This document shows, piece after piece, positions 15,869-24,630 of a stretch of DNA of 39,283 bases. The position numbers and the translations under genes are program-made. Where the stretch lies: the NCBI GenBank assembly GCA_947588955.1, contig CANPYX010000022.1, positions 1 through 39,283 of the forward strand. Reading direction: 5' to 3'. Each line of letters starts with the position of its first letter. Positions within the stretch are counted from its first letter, which is position 1. The notes below the pieces were generated by a model. The model was not told the DNA's origin. It saw nothing but the letters and a program-made list of their open reading frames with translations, and searched no databases. The stretch is from an uncultured Oscillospiraceae bacterium. GTDB lineage: Bacteria; Bacillota; Clostridia; Oscillospirales; Oscillospiraceae.

Positions 15869-17095
15869 GTGAACGTCTACGGCTCGGAGCCCAATTCCAA
15901 CGGCGCGGAGGAGACAAGGACCTACGCCCGCGAGGAGCTGCGCGACAGGAGGGCGGAGAGCGCCCGAGTGGAGCGGGGCGCCTTTGACGTGCCCTTTTTC
16001 CTCCTGACGCTTCTCATACTCTCCATAGGCGTCGTGATGGTCCTCTCCGCCAGCTTCGCCAGGGCCTATTTTAAGGACGGCAACGGAATGAGCATATTCA
16101 TCCGTCAGCTGGGCTTTGCCCTTTTGGGCATTGTCCTGATGCTGTTCCTCTCCCGCCTGCCCTCCACCTTCTACCGCCGCATGTCCGTACCCCTCCTGCT
16201 GGTGACAGGCGTCATGCTCCTGCTCGTGCCCTTTATCGGCATAGGCAAGGCGGAGGTGGGCGCGAACCGCTGGTTCAACCTGGGCTTCACCACCTTCCAG
16301 CCCTCGGAGATAGCGAAGGTCGCCATAATATTGAGCTTTGCCCACATCATCTGCCTGAACCGTGGAAAAATGCACACCTTCCGCTACGGCGTCCTGCCCT
16401 TTGCCATTATCCTGGTCGCCACCGTGGTGCTCCTCTTCCTTGAGCCGCACCTGTCCGCATCCGTCATAATCATCGGCATCGGCGCCATCATGATGTTCGC
16501 CGGCGGCACCCGCTGGTGGTACTTCGCCGTGGGTATCGGCGTCGTCGCCGTGGCGGGCTTTGTGGTGATCAACTTCTTCCCCTACGCCTCCTCCCGCATA
16601 ACCGTGTGGCGCGACCCCTGGTCCGACCCGCAGAACAAGGGGCTCCAGACGATACAATCCCTTTACGCCATAGGCTCCGGCGGGCTTACGGGCCTGGGGC
16701 TGGGGCAGGGGAGGCAGAAGTACATGTACCTTCCAGAGGAGCACAACGACTTCATCTTCTCCATCGTCTGCGAGGAGCTGGGCTTCATCGGCGCCATGCT
16801 CATACTCGCCCTCTTCTCCCTCTTGATAATCCGTGGCTTCTGGCTGGCTCTCCACGCCAAGGACAGATTCGGCTCTTTGGTCATAACCGGCATAACCAGC
16901 CTTCTTGCCATTCAGGTATTTCTGAACGTGGCCGTCGTCACAAACTTCTTCCCCTGCACAGGCATCTCCCTGCCGTTTTTCAGCTACGGCGGAACGGCGC
17001 TTTTGATACAGCTTGGTGAAATGGGCATAGTGCTGTCGATCTCAAGGGAGATACCGCTGAGGAAAAAGAAGAGTGAGGACGGGGAGCAAAAATGA
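15869..17095 (+). CDS. ftsW: peptidoglycan glycosyltransferase FtsW (SEDS family)
   Basis: FtsW polymerises lipid II at the septum together with its class B PBP partner. A charged cytoplasmic head of about 40 residues is followed by ten membrane segments. SEDS hallmarks include GANRWFNLGFTTFQPSEIAK (about 131-150), with the conserved W, PSE and K, and the C-terminal CTGISLPFFSYGGTALL. The length is 408 residues. It uses GTG 15869 behind AAAGGAGG. The stop overlaps murG (ATGA). murD, commonly between mraY and ftsW, is missing; the gap 15811-15868 holds only a short hairpin and the ribosome site. Confidence 0.93.
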   Translation: MNVYGSEPNSNGAEETRTYAREELRDRRAESARVERGAFDVPFFLLTLLILSIGVVMVLSASFARAYFKDGNGMSIFIRQLGFALLGIVLMLFLSRLPSTFYRRMSVPLLLVTGVMLLLVPFIGIGKAEVGANRWFNLGFTTFQPSEIAKVAIILSFAHIICLNRGKMHTFRYGVLPFAIILVATVVLLFLEPHLSASVIIIGIGAIMMFAGGTRWWYFAVGIGVVAVAGFVVINFFPYASSRITVWRDPWSDPQNKGLQTIQSLYAIGSGGLTGLGLGQGRQKYMYLPEEHNDFIFSIVCEELGFIGAMLILALFSLLIIRGFWLALHAKDRFGSLVITGITSLLAIQVFLNVAVVTNFFPCTGISLPFFSYGGTALLIQLGEMGIVLSISREIPLRKKKSEDGEQK

Positions 17096-18219
17096 GGTTT
17101 CTATTCGCGTGCGGAGGCACCGCGGGGCACATAAATCCCGCCCTTGCCGTCGCAAACAGGCTGCGTGAGCTTTTTCCAGAGGCGGAGTTCATGTTCGTGG
17201 GCTCCGGCAGGGCCATGGAAAACAGGCTCATACCCGGAGCGGGCTACCCCCTCCGGAACATAACCGTAACAGGCTTTTCCCGGAGCATAAAGCCCCGTGA
17301 CATAAAGCACAATATAGGCACAGTCAAAAACCTTTCCGTGGCAAAGCGCGAGTGCGGGGAGATACTTGACTCCTTCAAACCCGACATCGCCGTGGGAACC
17401 GGCGGCTACGTCTGCTACCCCATACTGAAGGCGGCGGCGAAGCGGCGGATACCCACCGTCATCCACGAGTCCAACGCCGTGCCGGGGCTCACTACAAAGC
17501 TCTTGTCCGGCACCGTTGACCGGGTGCTGGCGGCGTTTCCCTCCGTCAAAGGCCACTGCAAAAGGCCGGAGCGGGTGGAGCTCACCGGCACTCCCGTCAG
17601 GGAGGACTTTTTGAAGCTCTCCCGCGAGGACGCCAAGCGCAGGCTGGGTCTCACCGGCAAGCCCGTGGTCGTCTCCTTCTGGGGGAGCCTGGGCGCCGAC
17701 GGCATGAACAGCAAAATGGCTGAGTTCATAATGCTCAACTCCCGCTCCGGACAGATGCGCCACATCCACGCCACCGGCAACGGCGACGCGGGAATGGCGC
17801 GCATGATAGAGCGGCTAAACTCCCTGGGTGTCTACGGGCTCCCCGACTGGGAGGACCTGCGGCCCTACATCGACAACATGGGCACGCTCATGGCGGCGGC
17901 GGACCTGGTCCTCTGCCGCTCAGGGGCCTCGACCCTGGCGGAAATAACAGCCCTGGGCAGGGCGTCAGTCCTGGTCCCCAGCCCCAACGTCACCAACGAC
18001 CAGCAGACAAAAAACGCCCGTGAGCTGGAGCGCGTTGGCGCCGCCGTGGTGCTCGCCGAGAAGGACTGCACCGGCGAACAGCTCTACAACACCGTCGTTG
18101 GCCTACTGCGGGACAGGGACAGGCTCAGCGCCATTGAAAAGGAGGCCGCTTCCCTGGGCGTCAGGGACGCCTGCGGGAGGATAGTAAACGTCATTCTGGA
18201 CCTTGCACACCTGTCCTGA
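17092..18219 (+). CDS. murG: UDP-GlcNAc:lipid I N-acetylglucosaminyltransferase MurG
   Basis: MurG converts lipid I to lipid II at the inner face of the membrane. The N-terminal acceptor loop is GGTAGHINPALAVA (about 8-21). The donor-binding domain includes SFWGSLGADGMN (about 197-208) and the diphosphate loop CRSGASTLAEITALGRASVLVPSP (about 276-299). The length of 375 residues fits. It is translationally coupled to ftsW. Confidence 0.95.
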   Translation: MRFLFACGGTAGHINPALAVANRLRELFPEAEFMFVGSGRAMENRLIPGAGYPLRNITVTGFSRSIKPRDIKHNIGTVKNLSVAKRECGEILDSFKPDIAVGTGGYVCYPILKAAAKRRIPTVIHESNAVPGLTTKLLSGTVDRVLAAFPSVKGHCKRPERVELTGTPVREDFLKLSREDAKRRLGLTGKPVVVSFWGSLGADGMNSKMAEFIMLNSRSGQMRHIHATGNGDAGMARMIERLNSLGVYGLPDWEDLRPYIDNMGTLMAAADLVLCRSGASTLAEITALGRASVLVPSPNVTNDQQTKNARELERVGAAVVLAEKDCTGEQLYNTVVGLLRDRDRLSAIEKEAASLGVRDACGRIVNVILDLAHLS

Positions 18220-18304
18220 ACCGGCTAAGGAGCCTTTCGGAGACAGAGGCAATATGGCGGAAAAGCGCATAGTATGACCTGAAATATTTTTTTCGGGGGT
18301 TACT

Positions 18305-19558
18305 ATGAGCAGCTTGAAGGTCACGGGCGGTCGGACCCTTTCCGGCGAGGTTCGGGTACAGGGGGCGAAAAACAGCGTCCTGCCCATTCTGGCGGCGTCA
18401 ATACTTTCCGGCGGTGAGACGGTGGTCACCAACTGTCCGGAGCTCTCCGACGTGGACGCGGCGCTGGAGATACTTCGTCACCTGGGCTGTAAGGCGGAGT
18501 TTTCCCGCGGCACCGTGACGGTGGACTCCTCCTCCATGACGCGCTGTGACATACCGGACCGGCTCATGCGCCGTATGCGCTCGTCCGTAATTTTCCTGGG
18601 CGCCATCCTCGCCAGGTGCGGGGAGGCGACGCTCTCCATGCCCGGCGGCTGTGAGCTGGGACCCAGGCCAATAGACCTGCACCTTGCCGCCATGGAGCGC
18701 CTGGGCGCTTTCGTGGAGGCGGCGGGCGGGAACCTTATCTGCAAGGCCCCGCGGCTTTCGGGGGCGAGGATCGACCTTGCCATTCCCAGCGTGGGAGCCA
18801 CGGAAAACTCCATGATCGCCGCCGCCGGCGCGGGCGGCCTCACGCTTATAACCAACGCCGCCAGGGAGCCGGAGATACGCGACCTTGGCGATTACCTCAC
18901 CGCGCTTGGGGCGAGGGTATCGGGAGCCGGCACCTCCACGGTATGCGTGGAGGGCGGCAGGTTCAACGACTTCGCCCGCCATCGGGTGATACCCGACAGG
19001 ATTGCCGCGGCCACATGGATCGCCGCGGTAACTGCGGCGGGGGGCAAAATACTCCTGAGGGACGTGGAGGAGCGGGATTTGACATCCGTCACCGGTGCGT
19101 TTCGGCAGATGGGCGTCTCCCTCACCTTCCGTGACGGGGAGGTGCTGGCGTCGGCGGGGGAGAGGATAGTCCCGCCCCGCACCGTCACCACCATGCCCTA
19201 CCCCGGCTTTCCCACCGACGCCCAGCCCCCGCTAATGGCGGCGTGCCTCAGGGCGGAGGGGACGTCGGCTTTTGTGGAGACGATATTTGAAAACAGGTAC
19301 CGCCACGTACCGGAGCTGAGGCGCATGGGCGCGGACATAAGAGTTGACGGCAGGGTGGCGATAGTCAGGGGCGGAGCGCCCCTTCACGCCGCCACAGTGG
19401 CGGCGCCGGATCTGCGCGGCGGCGCGGCGCTCGTCGTCGCGGCGCTGGCGGCAAAGGGTACGACGGAAATAATAGAGACACAGTACATACGCAGAGGCTA
19501 TGAGAAAATAGCGGAAACCCTTACGAGCCTGGGGGCGGACGCGAGAAGTGAAGACTGA
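18305..19558 (+). CDS. murA: UDP-GlcNAc 1-carboxyvinyltransferase MurA
   Basis: MurA makes the first committed step of peptidoglycan synthesis, adding enolpyruvate to UDP-GlcNAc. The start VTGGRTLSGEVRVQGAKNSV carries the conserved Lys-Asn pair. The active-site cysteine, target of fosfomycin, is Cys116 in PGGCELGPRP, so this copy should be fosfomycin-sensitive as far as that residue tells. The loop continues with PTDAQPP and the Arg-rich FENRYRHVPELRRMGAD. The length is 417 residues. Its location in the dcw cluster between murG and divIB is common in clostridia. Confidence 0.93.
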   Translation: MSSLKVTGGRTLSGEVRVQGAKNSVLPILAASILSGGETVVTNCPELSDVDAALEILRHLGCKAEFSRGTVTVDSSSMTRCDIPDRLMRRMRSSVIFLGAILARCGEATLSMPGGCELGPRPIDLHLAAMERLGAFVEAAGGNLICKAPRLSGARIDLAIPSVGATENSMIAAAGAGGLTLITNAAREPEIRDLGDYLTALGARVSGAGTSTVCVEGGRFNDFARHRVIPDRIAAATWIAAVTAAGGKILLRDVEERDLTSVTGAFRQMGVSLTFRDGEVLASAGERIVPPRTVTTMPYPGFPTDAQPPLMAACLRAEGTSAFVETIFENRYRHVPELRRMGADIRVDGRVAIVRGGAPLHAATVAAPDLRGGAALVVAALAAKGTTEIIETQYIRRGYEKIAETLTSLGADARSED

Positions 19559-19567
19559 AAGGACACG

Positions 19568-20317
19568 ATGAAGATGGCGAACACGAGAGGAAAGAGAAAT
19601 AATCCGGGGGGAGGTACGGTCCTCTATGTGACCGTTGCTGCGGCGTTTTCACTGCTGGCGGTGATCGTGGCCATGGCGCTGTTTTTCAAGATAACGGACA
19701 TAACCGTGGAGGGACAGTCGAAATACTCCGCCGCCGAGATAATCAAGGCCTCCGGCATCGAAAAGGATACCTCTGTGTTCTTTGTAAGCGGCTCCTCCGC
19801 CCAGATCGCCATCAAAAACGCCCTGCCGTATATAGACTCCGTGAAGGTGGTGCGCAAGCTCCCCGGCACCGTGAGCATACAGGTCACCGAGTCCACCGCC
19901 GCGGCATACGTCACCTTCGGCGGCAGCAGGTATATAATCGACGAAAGCGGCAGGGTCCTGGAGAAGTCAAATTCCGCCGGCTCCGCAGAGATACGGGGCG
20001 TAACGGTGAAGCAGCCCGAAGTGGGCAAGACCCTGGAGCTTGCCGATTCCGACACCGTGCGCCGTGACGCCCTGACGGGCGTGCTGAAGGCGCTCTCCGA
20101 CAGCGGGAAGCTGGAAAAGACAAAGTGGATCGACCTCACCAACCTATCCTCCATCACATTCAATTTCTACGGCTACAACGTAAACATAGGCACCTCCGAC
20201 AACGTTGCCCACAAGCTGGGTATTCTGGACAGCTTCCTCCAGGTCCACACAGAGGAGGGCTACGGGCAGGAGGTATTTTACGACGCGGAGCGCGACGCTC
20301 TCAAATTCCTGCCCTGA
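19568..20317 (+). CDS. divIB: cell division protein DivIB/FtsQ
   Basis: A short basic cytoplasmic head (TRGKRNN), one membrane helix (about 18-41), then an extracellular POTRA domain beginning KITDITVEGQSKYSAAEIIKASGI (about 43-66) and the FtsQ-type domain with KVVRKLPGTVSIQVTESTAAAYV. This is the standard topology of DivIB/FtsQ, which links FtsL and DivIC to the septal synthase. The length of 249 residues is normal. It follows murA after 9 nt. Confidence 0.88.
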   Translation: MKMANTRGKRNNPGGGTVLYVTVAAAFSLLAVIVAMALFFKITDITVEGQSKYSAAEIIKASGIEKDTSVFFVSGSSAQIAIKNALPYIDSVKVVRKLPGTVSIQVTESTAAAYVTFGGSRYIIDESGRVLEKSNSAGSAEIRGVTVKQPEVGKTLELADSDTVRRDALTGVLKALSDSGKLEKTKWIDLTNLSSITFNFYGYNVNIGTSDNVAHKLGILDSFLQVHTEEGYGQEVFYDAERDALKFLP

Positions 20318-20353
20318 TTTTGGCGATAATTGAATAAAATTTCCGCAACGGTA

Positions 20354-20382
20354 TTGACCTTGAGGAAAAAATAGTTTAAAAT
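20354..20382 (+). promoter_or_regulatory. promoter of ftsZ
   Basis: TTGACC (20354-20359), a 17-bp spacer and TAAAAT (20377-20382), with the ribosome site AAGGAGG at about 20423. ftsZ can therefore be expressed apart from the long dcw transcript. Confidence 0.78.
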
Positions 20383-20436
20383 ATGAACTGTATATATTCA
20401 AAAGAAAGCGCCCGCGCGCTGTAAGGAGGATATAAA

Positions 20437-21558
20437 ATGCCTATAGCTTTAGATAACGGCCCCGACAACGTGGTGACTATAAAGGTCCTGGGTATCGGCG
20501 GCGCCGGCAACAACGTGGTCAACCGCCTGGCGAAGGTGGGGACCTCCGGCGTCGAGCTGATTGCGCTGAACACGGATAAGCCGGCGCTTGCCGTCTCCGC
20601 GGCGGACACTAAGGTCCAGATCGGCGAGAAGCTCACCCACGGGCAGGGCGCAGGCTCCAACCCAGAGGTGGGCAAAAAGGCCGCCGAGGAGAGCCGCAAC
20701 AACATCACCAAGGCCCTGGAGAGCACCGACATGGTGTTCATAGCCGCCGGTATGGGCGGCGGAACGGGCACAGGCGCCGCCCCCGTGGTGGCGGACATAG
20801 CCCATGAGATGGGCATACTCACCGTGGGCGTTGTGACAAAGCCCTTCGCCTTTGAGGGCAAGCGCAGAATGGACCAGGCCAACGAGGGCATTTCCAACCT
20901 CCTTGGCAAGGTGGACGCTCTGCTCATAATCCCCAACGACAGGCTCAAGCACGCCACCGACCAGAAGCTCACCTTCGCCAACGCCTTTGAGATCGCGGAC
21001 TCCGTGCTCCAGCAGGCGGTCACCAGCATCTCCGAGCTTGTAAAGCAGACGGGCTTTATAAACCTTGACTTCGCGGACGTCACCGCCATAATGAAGGACG
21101 CCGGCTACGCCCACATGGGCGTGGGCAAGGCCGCCGGAAAGGGCAAGGCCGAGGAGGCCGCCCGCTCCGCCATCTCCTCTCCGCTCATGGAGACCTCCAT
21201 CAACGGCGCAAGGGGAGTTCTTATCAACATCACCGGCTCCCTCGACATGGGCCTTGACGACATCGAGGCCGCCGCCACCCTGGTCCAGGAGGCCGCCCAC
21301 CCCGACGCCAACATCATCTTCGGCGCCGCCTTTGACGAGGACATGGACGACGAGATCTGCGTCACCGTCATCGCCACGCGCTTTGACGAGAAGCCCACCC
21401 TAAAGACAGGCTCCTCCGCCACGCGCCAGGGGCTTTACACAGAGGCAAAGGAGAAGGCAGAGGCCTCAGAGCCTGCCGCTCCCGCCGAACAGCCCTCCGG
21501 CGAGGTTCCCCCTGAGGAGGACCCCTTCGACAAAATCTTCAAGATTTTCAACAGATAA
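20437..21558 (+). CDS. ftsZ: cell division protein FtsZ
   Basis: FtsZ is the tubulin-like GTPase that forms the division ring. GIGGAGNNVVNRL begins the nucleotide-binding fold, and the tubulin signature GGGTGTG is at 107-113. The T7 loop with catalytic aspartates lies in NLDFADVTAIMKDAG. A variable linker rich in Ala, Glu and Pro precedes the C-terminal peptide DPFDKIFKIFNR, the docking site for membrane tethers. The length is 373 residues. The gene has its own promoter and terminator. Confidence 0.96.
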   Translation: MPIALDNGPDNVVTIKVLGIGGAGNNVVNRLAKVGTSGVELIALNTDKPALAVSAADTKVQIGEKLTHGQGAGSNPEVGKKAAEESRNNITKALESTDMVFIAAGMGGGTGTGAAPVVADIAHEMGILTVGVVTKPFAFEGKRRMDQANEGISNLLGKVDALLIIPNDRLKHATDQKLTFANAFEIADSVLQQAVTSISELVKQTGFINLDFADVTAIMKDAGYAHMGVGKAAGKGKAEEAARSAISSPLMETSINGARGVLINITGSLDMGLDDIEAAATLVQEAAHPDANIIFGAAFDEDMDDEICVTVIATRFDEKPTLKTGSSATRQGLYTEAKEKAEASEPAAPAEQPSGEVPPEEDPFDKIFKIFNR

Positions 21559-21571
21559 CCTTCGATCCTCA

Positions 21572-21600
21572 CCCCTCCGGTCCGCCGGAGGGGTATTTTT
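21572..21600 (+). terminator. intrinsic terminator of ftsZ
   Basis: CCCCTCCGG (21572-21580) pairs perfectly with CCGGAGGGG (21585-21593), followed by TATTTTT. Confidence 0.9.
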
Positions 21601-21816
21601 GTCAAAGCTCCGCTAAGGGTCGTTCGGAACCACCCTTGAAATAGAATAATTCGGTATAATTTTGATTGCAAGTGCATTATACTGCAAAACTAATCAAAAG
21701 TCAAGCAAAATTTTTAAGTAATGCGAAATATGCATTAATGGACAGCGCCCTGTACACACTGACGGCAAAAAAAGTTTACATTTTCTTAAACCTAACGTGA
21801 CGTGTTTTGAGTAGAA

Positions 21817-21822
21817 TATAAT
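21817..21822 (+). promoter_or_regulatory. possible -10 box before the zinc-ribbon gene
   Basis: A perfect TATAAT lies 54 bp before the start at 21876, but no good -35 is found 16-18 bp upstream. The 21601-21875 gap is AT-rich and holds nothing else I can name; the repeated ATGTATCA at about 21834 and 21844 could be a regulator site. Confidence 0.35.
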
Positions 21823-21875
21823 GTATCTGAAATGTATCACATCATGTATCACAGCTAAAAGAGGTTTGAGGAAGC

Positions 21876-22280
21876 ATGATACGAAGATTTCTGTTCAATT
21901 TCTTCCGGGGGCGCAACGGATTTGACAGGCTGTGCCTGTTCACCTGGGCGCTTACCTTTGTTTTCCTGCTGCTGTCGTTTATCCCGGGGTGGGTTGGCCT
22001 CATAATGCAGGCGTTGTCGTTTGTTTTCCTCTTTATTACACTTTTCCGCGCCATATCCCGCAACATACCCAGGCGCAGCGCCGAAAACGCCAAATATCTT
22101 GAGCTCACGGCGGGGCTGAGAAGGAAGCTCCGCAATATGAAGACACGCTTTTCACAGCGAAAGGAGTACAAATTTTTCACCTGCCCCACCTGCCACACCC
22201 TCCTGCGTGTCCCCAGGGGGAAGGGAAGGATACAGATAACCTGCTCCAAATGCGGGAACAGGTTTTCGGGGAAAACCTGA
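21876..22280 (+). CDS. membrane protein with C-terminal zinc ribbon, function unknown
   Basis: This 134-residue protein has a basic amphipathic start, two closely spaced membrane helices (about 20-38 and 40-58), a basic linker, then a zinc ribbon formed by CPTCH (about 103-107) and CSKCG (about 123-127). The ribbon faces the cytoplasm if the positive-inside rule holds. Similar small two-helix zinc-ribbon proteins occur in Ruminococcaceae without known function. Base composition matches the chromosome, and it seems a resident gene following ftsZ. The start codon has a weak GAGG site. Confidence 0.65.
   Translation: MIRRFLFNFFRGRNGFDRLCLFTWALTFVFLLLSFIPGWVGLIMQALSFVFLFITLFRAISRNIPRRSAENAKYLELTAGLRRKLRNMKTRFSQRKEYKFFTCPTCHTLLRVPRGKGRIQITCSKCGNRFSGKT
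22259..22279 (+). terminator. hairpin over the stop codon of the zinc-ribbon gene
   Basis: CAGGTTTTC (22259-22267) and GAAAACCTG (22271-22279) form a perfect 9-bp stem with a 3-nt loop. The stem includes the end of the gene and is followed only loosely by T-rich sequence, so terminator function is uncertain. Confidence 0.4.
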
Positions 22281-22371
22281 AAAGCTTTCTCCCATTTCTA
22301 TATATATATCCACTATCATCGTCAAACTTTCCAAAATATTCTTTTTCTTAAAGAATACAAGGAGGATATTT

Positions 22372-22671
22372 ATGGATATGAAAAAGAAAATCATTCTGTG
22401 CGCAGCTGTTCTTACTTTATTTGCAGCTCTAATCGGCTGCAATAAGACTTCTGACACACATAAATTGCTTGATGATATTGGAGCGTTATCAGATAAAGTA
22501 ACAGGAATCACACAAAATGAAGTTCACGAATTGCTGGGTAGTCCGGCAGGAAAGCTTTCCGGATTCTGGGGGGATATGTATTACAACTCCAACGAGCAAG
22601 CGGTAATTATCTACTATGATGCAAATGGAGAAGTAGAGCTTGTAAAAATGGCAGAATTTCCAGCTGAATAA
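22372..22671 (+). CDS. small lipoprotein, SmpA/BLIP-like
   Basis: The first 23 residues form a lipoprotein signal peptide: MDMKKKIIL, a hydrophobic core, and the lipobox LIGC with Cys23. The mature part of about 76 residues contains ITQNEVHELLGSPAGKLSGFWGDMYYN, a helix-turn pattern followed by strands that recalls the SmpA/OmlA-BLIP fold. It should be tethered outside the membrane; partner unknown. The gene is much richer in A+T than the dcw genes and is preceded by a strong AAGGAGG, which suggests a separate origin. Confidence 0.65.
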   Translation: MDMKKKIILCAAVLTLFAALIGCNKTSDTHKLLDDIGALSDKVTGITQNEVHELLGSPAGKLSGFWGDMYYNSNEQAVIIYYDANGEVELVKMAEFPAE

Positions 22672-22689
22672 TAATACTAATATCTAATT

Positions 22690-22928
22690 AAAACAAGCCA
22701 TTCGCGCCGGTCTTTTTCGCGTCGTCGTCGCTGAAGTCGCTTAACCTCGCCTCCGCGCAAGCGCGAAGGCTCAGGCGCGGACTTCGCTCCTCCTCTCCCC
22801 AACGGGCTTTTGCCCGTCGGGGACCCCGGTTGCGTCAGCCGCCTTGGAAATACCAATGGGTATTCCCTGCGGCGCCTTCCTTGCCTGACGTGAAAAATCC
22901 TCGCCGCTCGGGGACGTGTCGTAGGGAA
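22690..22928. repeat. GC-rich structured intergenic block, repeat-like
   Basis: No gene is supported in this stretch. It is unusually GC-rich and packed with hairpins: CCCC-ACGGGC with GCCCGT-GGGG around TTTT (22797-22822), GGAAATACC with GGGTATTCC (22846-22866), and GCGC-AA-GCGC (22756-22765). It abuts the left border of the mobile region. Such blocks resemble dispersed extragenic repeats of gut clostridia; copy number cannot be tested here. Confidence 0.45.
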
Positions 22929-22966
22929 ACATTGTGAACCTACCTATTTACATATTTTCTCGGTCG

Positions 22967-22992
22967 GGAGCCTGTGGTGATGCACAGGCTCC
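22967..22992 (-). terminator. hairpin downstream of the outer recombinase gene
   Basis: GGAGCCTGTG (22967-22976) and CACAGGCTCC (22983-22992) form a perfect 10-bp stem with a 6-nt loop, 11 bp beyond the recombinase stop codon. There is no T run on the leftward side, so it may be a terminator or part of the outer element's end. Confidence 0.5.
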
Positions 22993-23002
22993 TTGGTTTG
23001 CT

Positions 23003-24496
23003 TCATGCTATTTCCAGTTCAGCGACCTGTATGAGGATGTCCTCAAGCTCCTGGGGCATGTCATCGAGAATGCCTATGTCACGGTAGTGGATGACGATCT
23101 CTTGCGGAGCACTGCGGGAATACTTCTTGGCCCGTTCTCCGACCTCGATGCGCTTGATGAAGGTGTGGAGAAGCTCCGGGGTCAGCTCGTTTATTTCTGT
23201 GTATTTATGTGCGTTCTCCAGGAAGCGGTCAAAGTTGGTGGTGGAGTCTTTCAGTTCCTGCAGATGTTTGGCCAAATCTGGAAGAGTGGTCTTGATGCCC
23301 TCTTGCTCTGCGATGTACTCAGCGGATAGGATCCTGTACTGCTCATCGGGTATCCTGCCAAGGACGTTGTCCTCATAGAGACGCTTGAATAACGACATTA
23401 GCTCTGACTGGCGTTTTGTCATCGCGGCTATCTGTTTCTCAAGACCACGGATTTCCTTTTGGGCCTCCTTCGTTCGCTTCATGCCGATGTATTCCGCGAA
23501 CCTGCGTTCGTTCTGCCTTGCGAAATGAGTGATCCGGCGGAGGTCGTCAAGGACGATAGCGTTGAGGTCAGCTTCAAGAATGTAATGGGTCGAACAGACG
23601 TCCTTGCCCTTCTTCTTGTAGGTCGAACACATGAAGCAGTTTTTGGAGGAGTCCATTGTGTGGGAACGGTGGAGTACCATAGTCCCGCCGCAGTCTTTGC
23701 AATAGACGAGGCCGGAGAACATATCCTGTTCATCGAAATTTGTGCGCCGGCGCTTGTGCTTGCGGATGTCCTGCACGATCTCCCATGTCTGTCTGTCGAT
23801 GAGCGGTTCATGCGTTCCTTCGAAGCGGAGCTGCTCTGACTCAGGGCGTTTGATCTTTTTCTTGTTCTTGTAGGAGATCGTGGTCGTCTTCATATTGACT
23901 GTCACGCCCAGGTACACCTCATCCTCCAGTATTTTACTCACCGTAGCTGACGACCAGGCATATGGCTTTGAAATATCGAGGGTTGAGAGCTGTACGCCAT
24001 ATTTTGCGTAATAGTGGTATGCCGGTGAAGGGATCTCCTCTTGCCGAAGCTGGTTGGCTATCCTCGTCGGGCCGAGGCCGGAGGCGCAGAGGGCGAAGAT
24101 GCGTTTGACCACAGGCGCCGTTTCAGGGTCAGGAACAAGGTGTCGCTTTGGGTCATCCGGGTCCTTCATGTAACCATAATTCGGACGTGATGCGATCCTC
24201 GCGCCTGTCTCGGCCTTGATTTTCACCGATGAACGGCCTTTTTGGCTTGTGTCCTTGGCATACAGCTCGTTGATGATATTCCTAAACGGCGTGAAATCAT
24301 TGGAGGATTCCACGAGACTGTCCACCCCGTCGTTCACCGCTATGAACCGCACCCCGTAGCTGGGGAAGACCAATTCGGTGTACTGGCCAACCTGAAGGTA
24401 CTCCCTGCCGAGGCGGGACAGGTCTTTGACGATCAGCGTTCCTACCTGCTCCGATTCTATGAGCTCCATGACCTCCTGCCAGCCGGGGCGGTTGAA
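23003..24496 (-). pseudogene. outer large serine recombinase, C-terminal part (split gene)
   Basis: Reading leftward, the frame opens with FNRPGWQEVMELIESEQVG at the inner element's border and continues for about 496 residues. It holds the end of the resolvase domain (KDLSRLGREYLQVGQY), the recombinase domain (RPNYGYMKDP), a zinc ribbon (CKDCGG with CSTYKKKG), a long coiled coil, and the C-terminal tail. The catalytic N-terminal 65 residues are missing here; they lie at 34059-34253 on the far side of the inner element. A TGA stands just beyond the border inside the inner element. The part from ATG 24469 could be translated but has no nucleophile serine, so it should be inactive until the insertion is removed. 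Confidence 0.92.
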
Positions 24497-24506
24497 TGCT
24501 CATGTG
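24495..24506. repeat. left attachment site of the inner element
   Basis: The core AA (24495-24496) is followed by the left terminal repeat TGCTCATGTG (24497-24506). The bases before the core (GGGGCGGTTG) are recombinase codons for N-R-P. The right end is the mirror image at 34047-34056. Confidence 0.85.
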
Positions 24507-24630
24507 CGGTAAAGTAACACAATGATTTGATAGGCAACCGCCCCTATTCCGTAATTTGAAAGACCAGCTATAAAAAGTAGTATCCATATGGTAAAATATA
24601 AACAAAAAAACATCAAGGTGGTAAACGCTT

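Noticed and set aside
22934-23839. Plus-strand open frames opposite the recombinase C-terminal part
   Set aside because: They lie wholly over a conserved recombinase region and show no family pattern or ribosome site.
24297-24605. Minus-strand open frame crossing the inner element's left border
   Set aside because: It is out of frame with the recombinase and has no recognisable content; the recombinase frame itself ends at the border.
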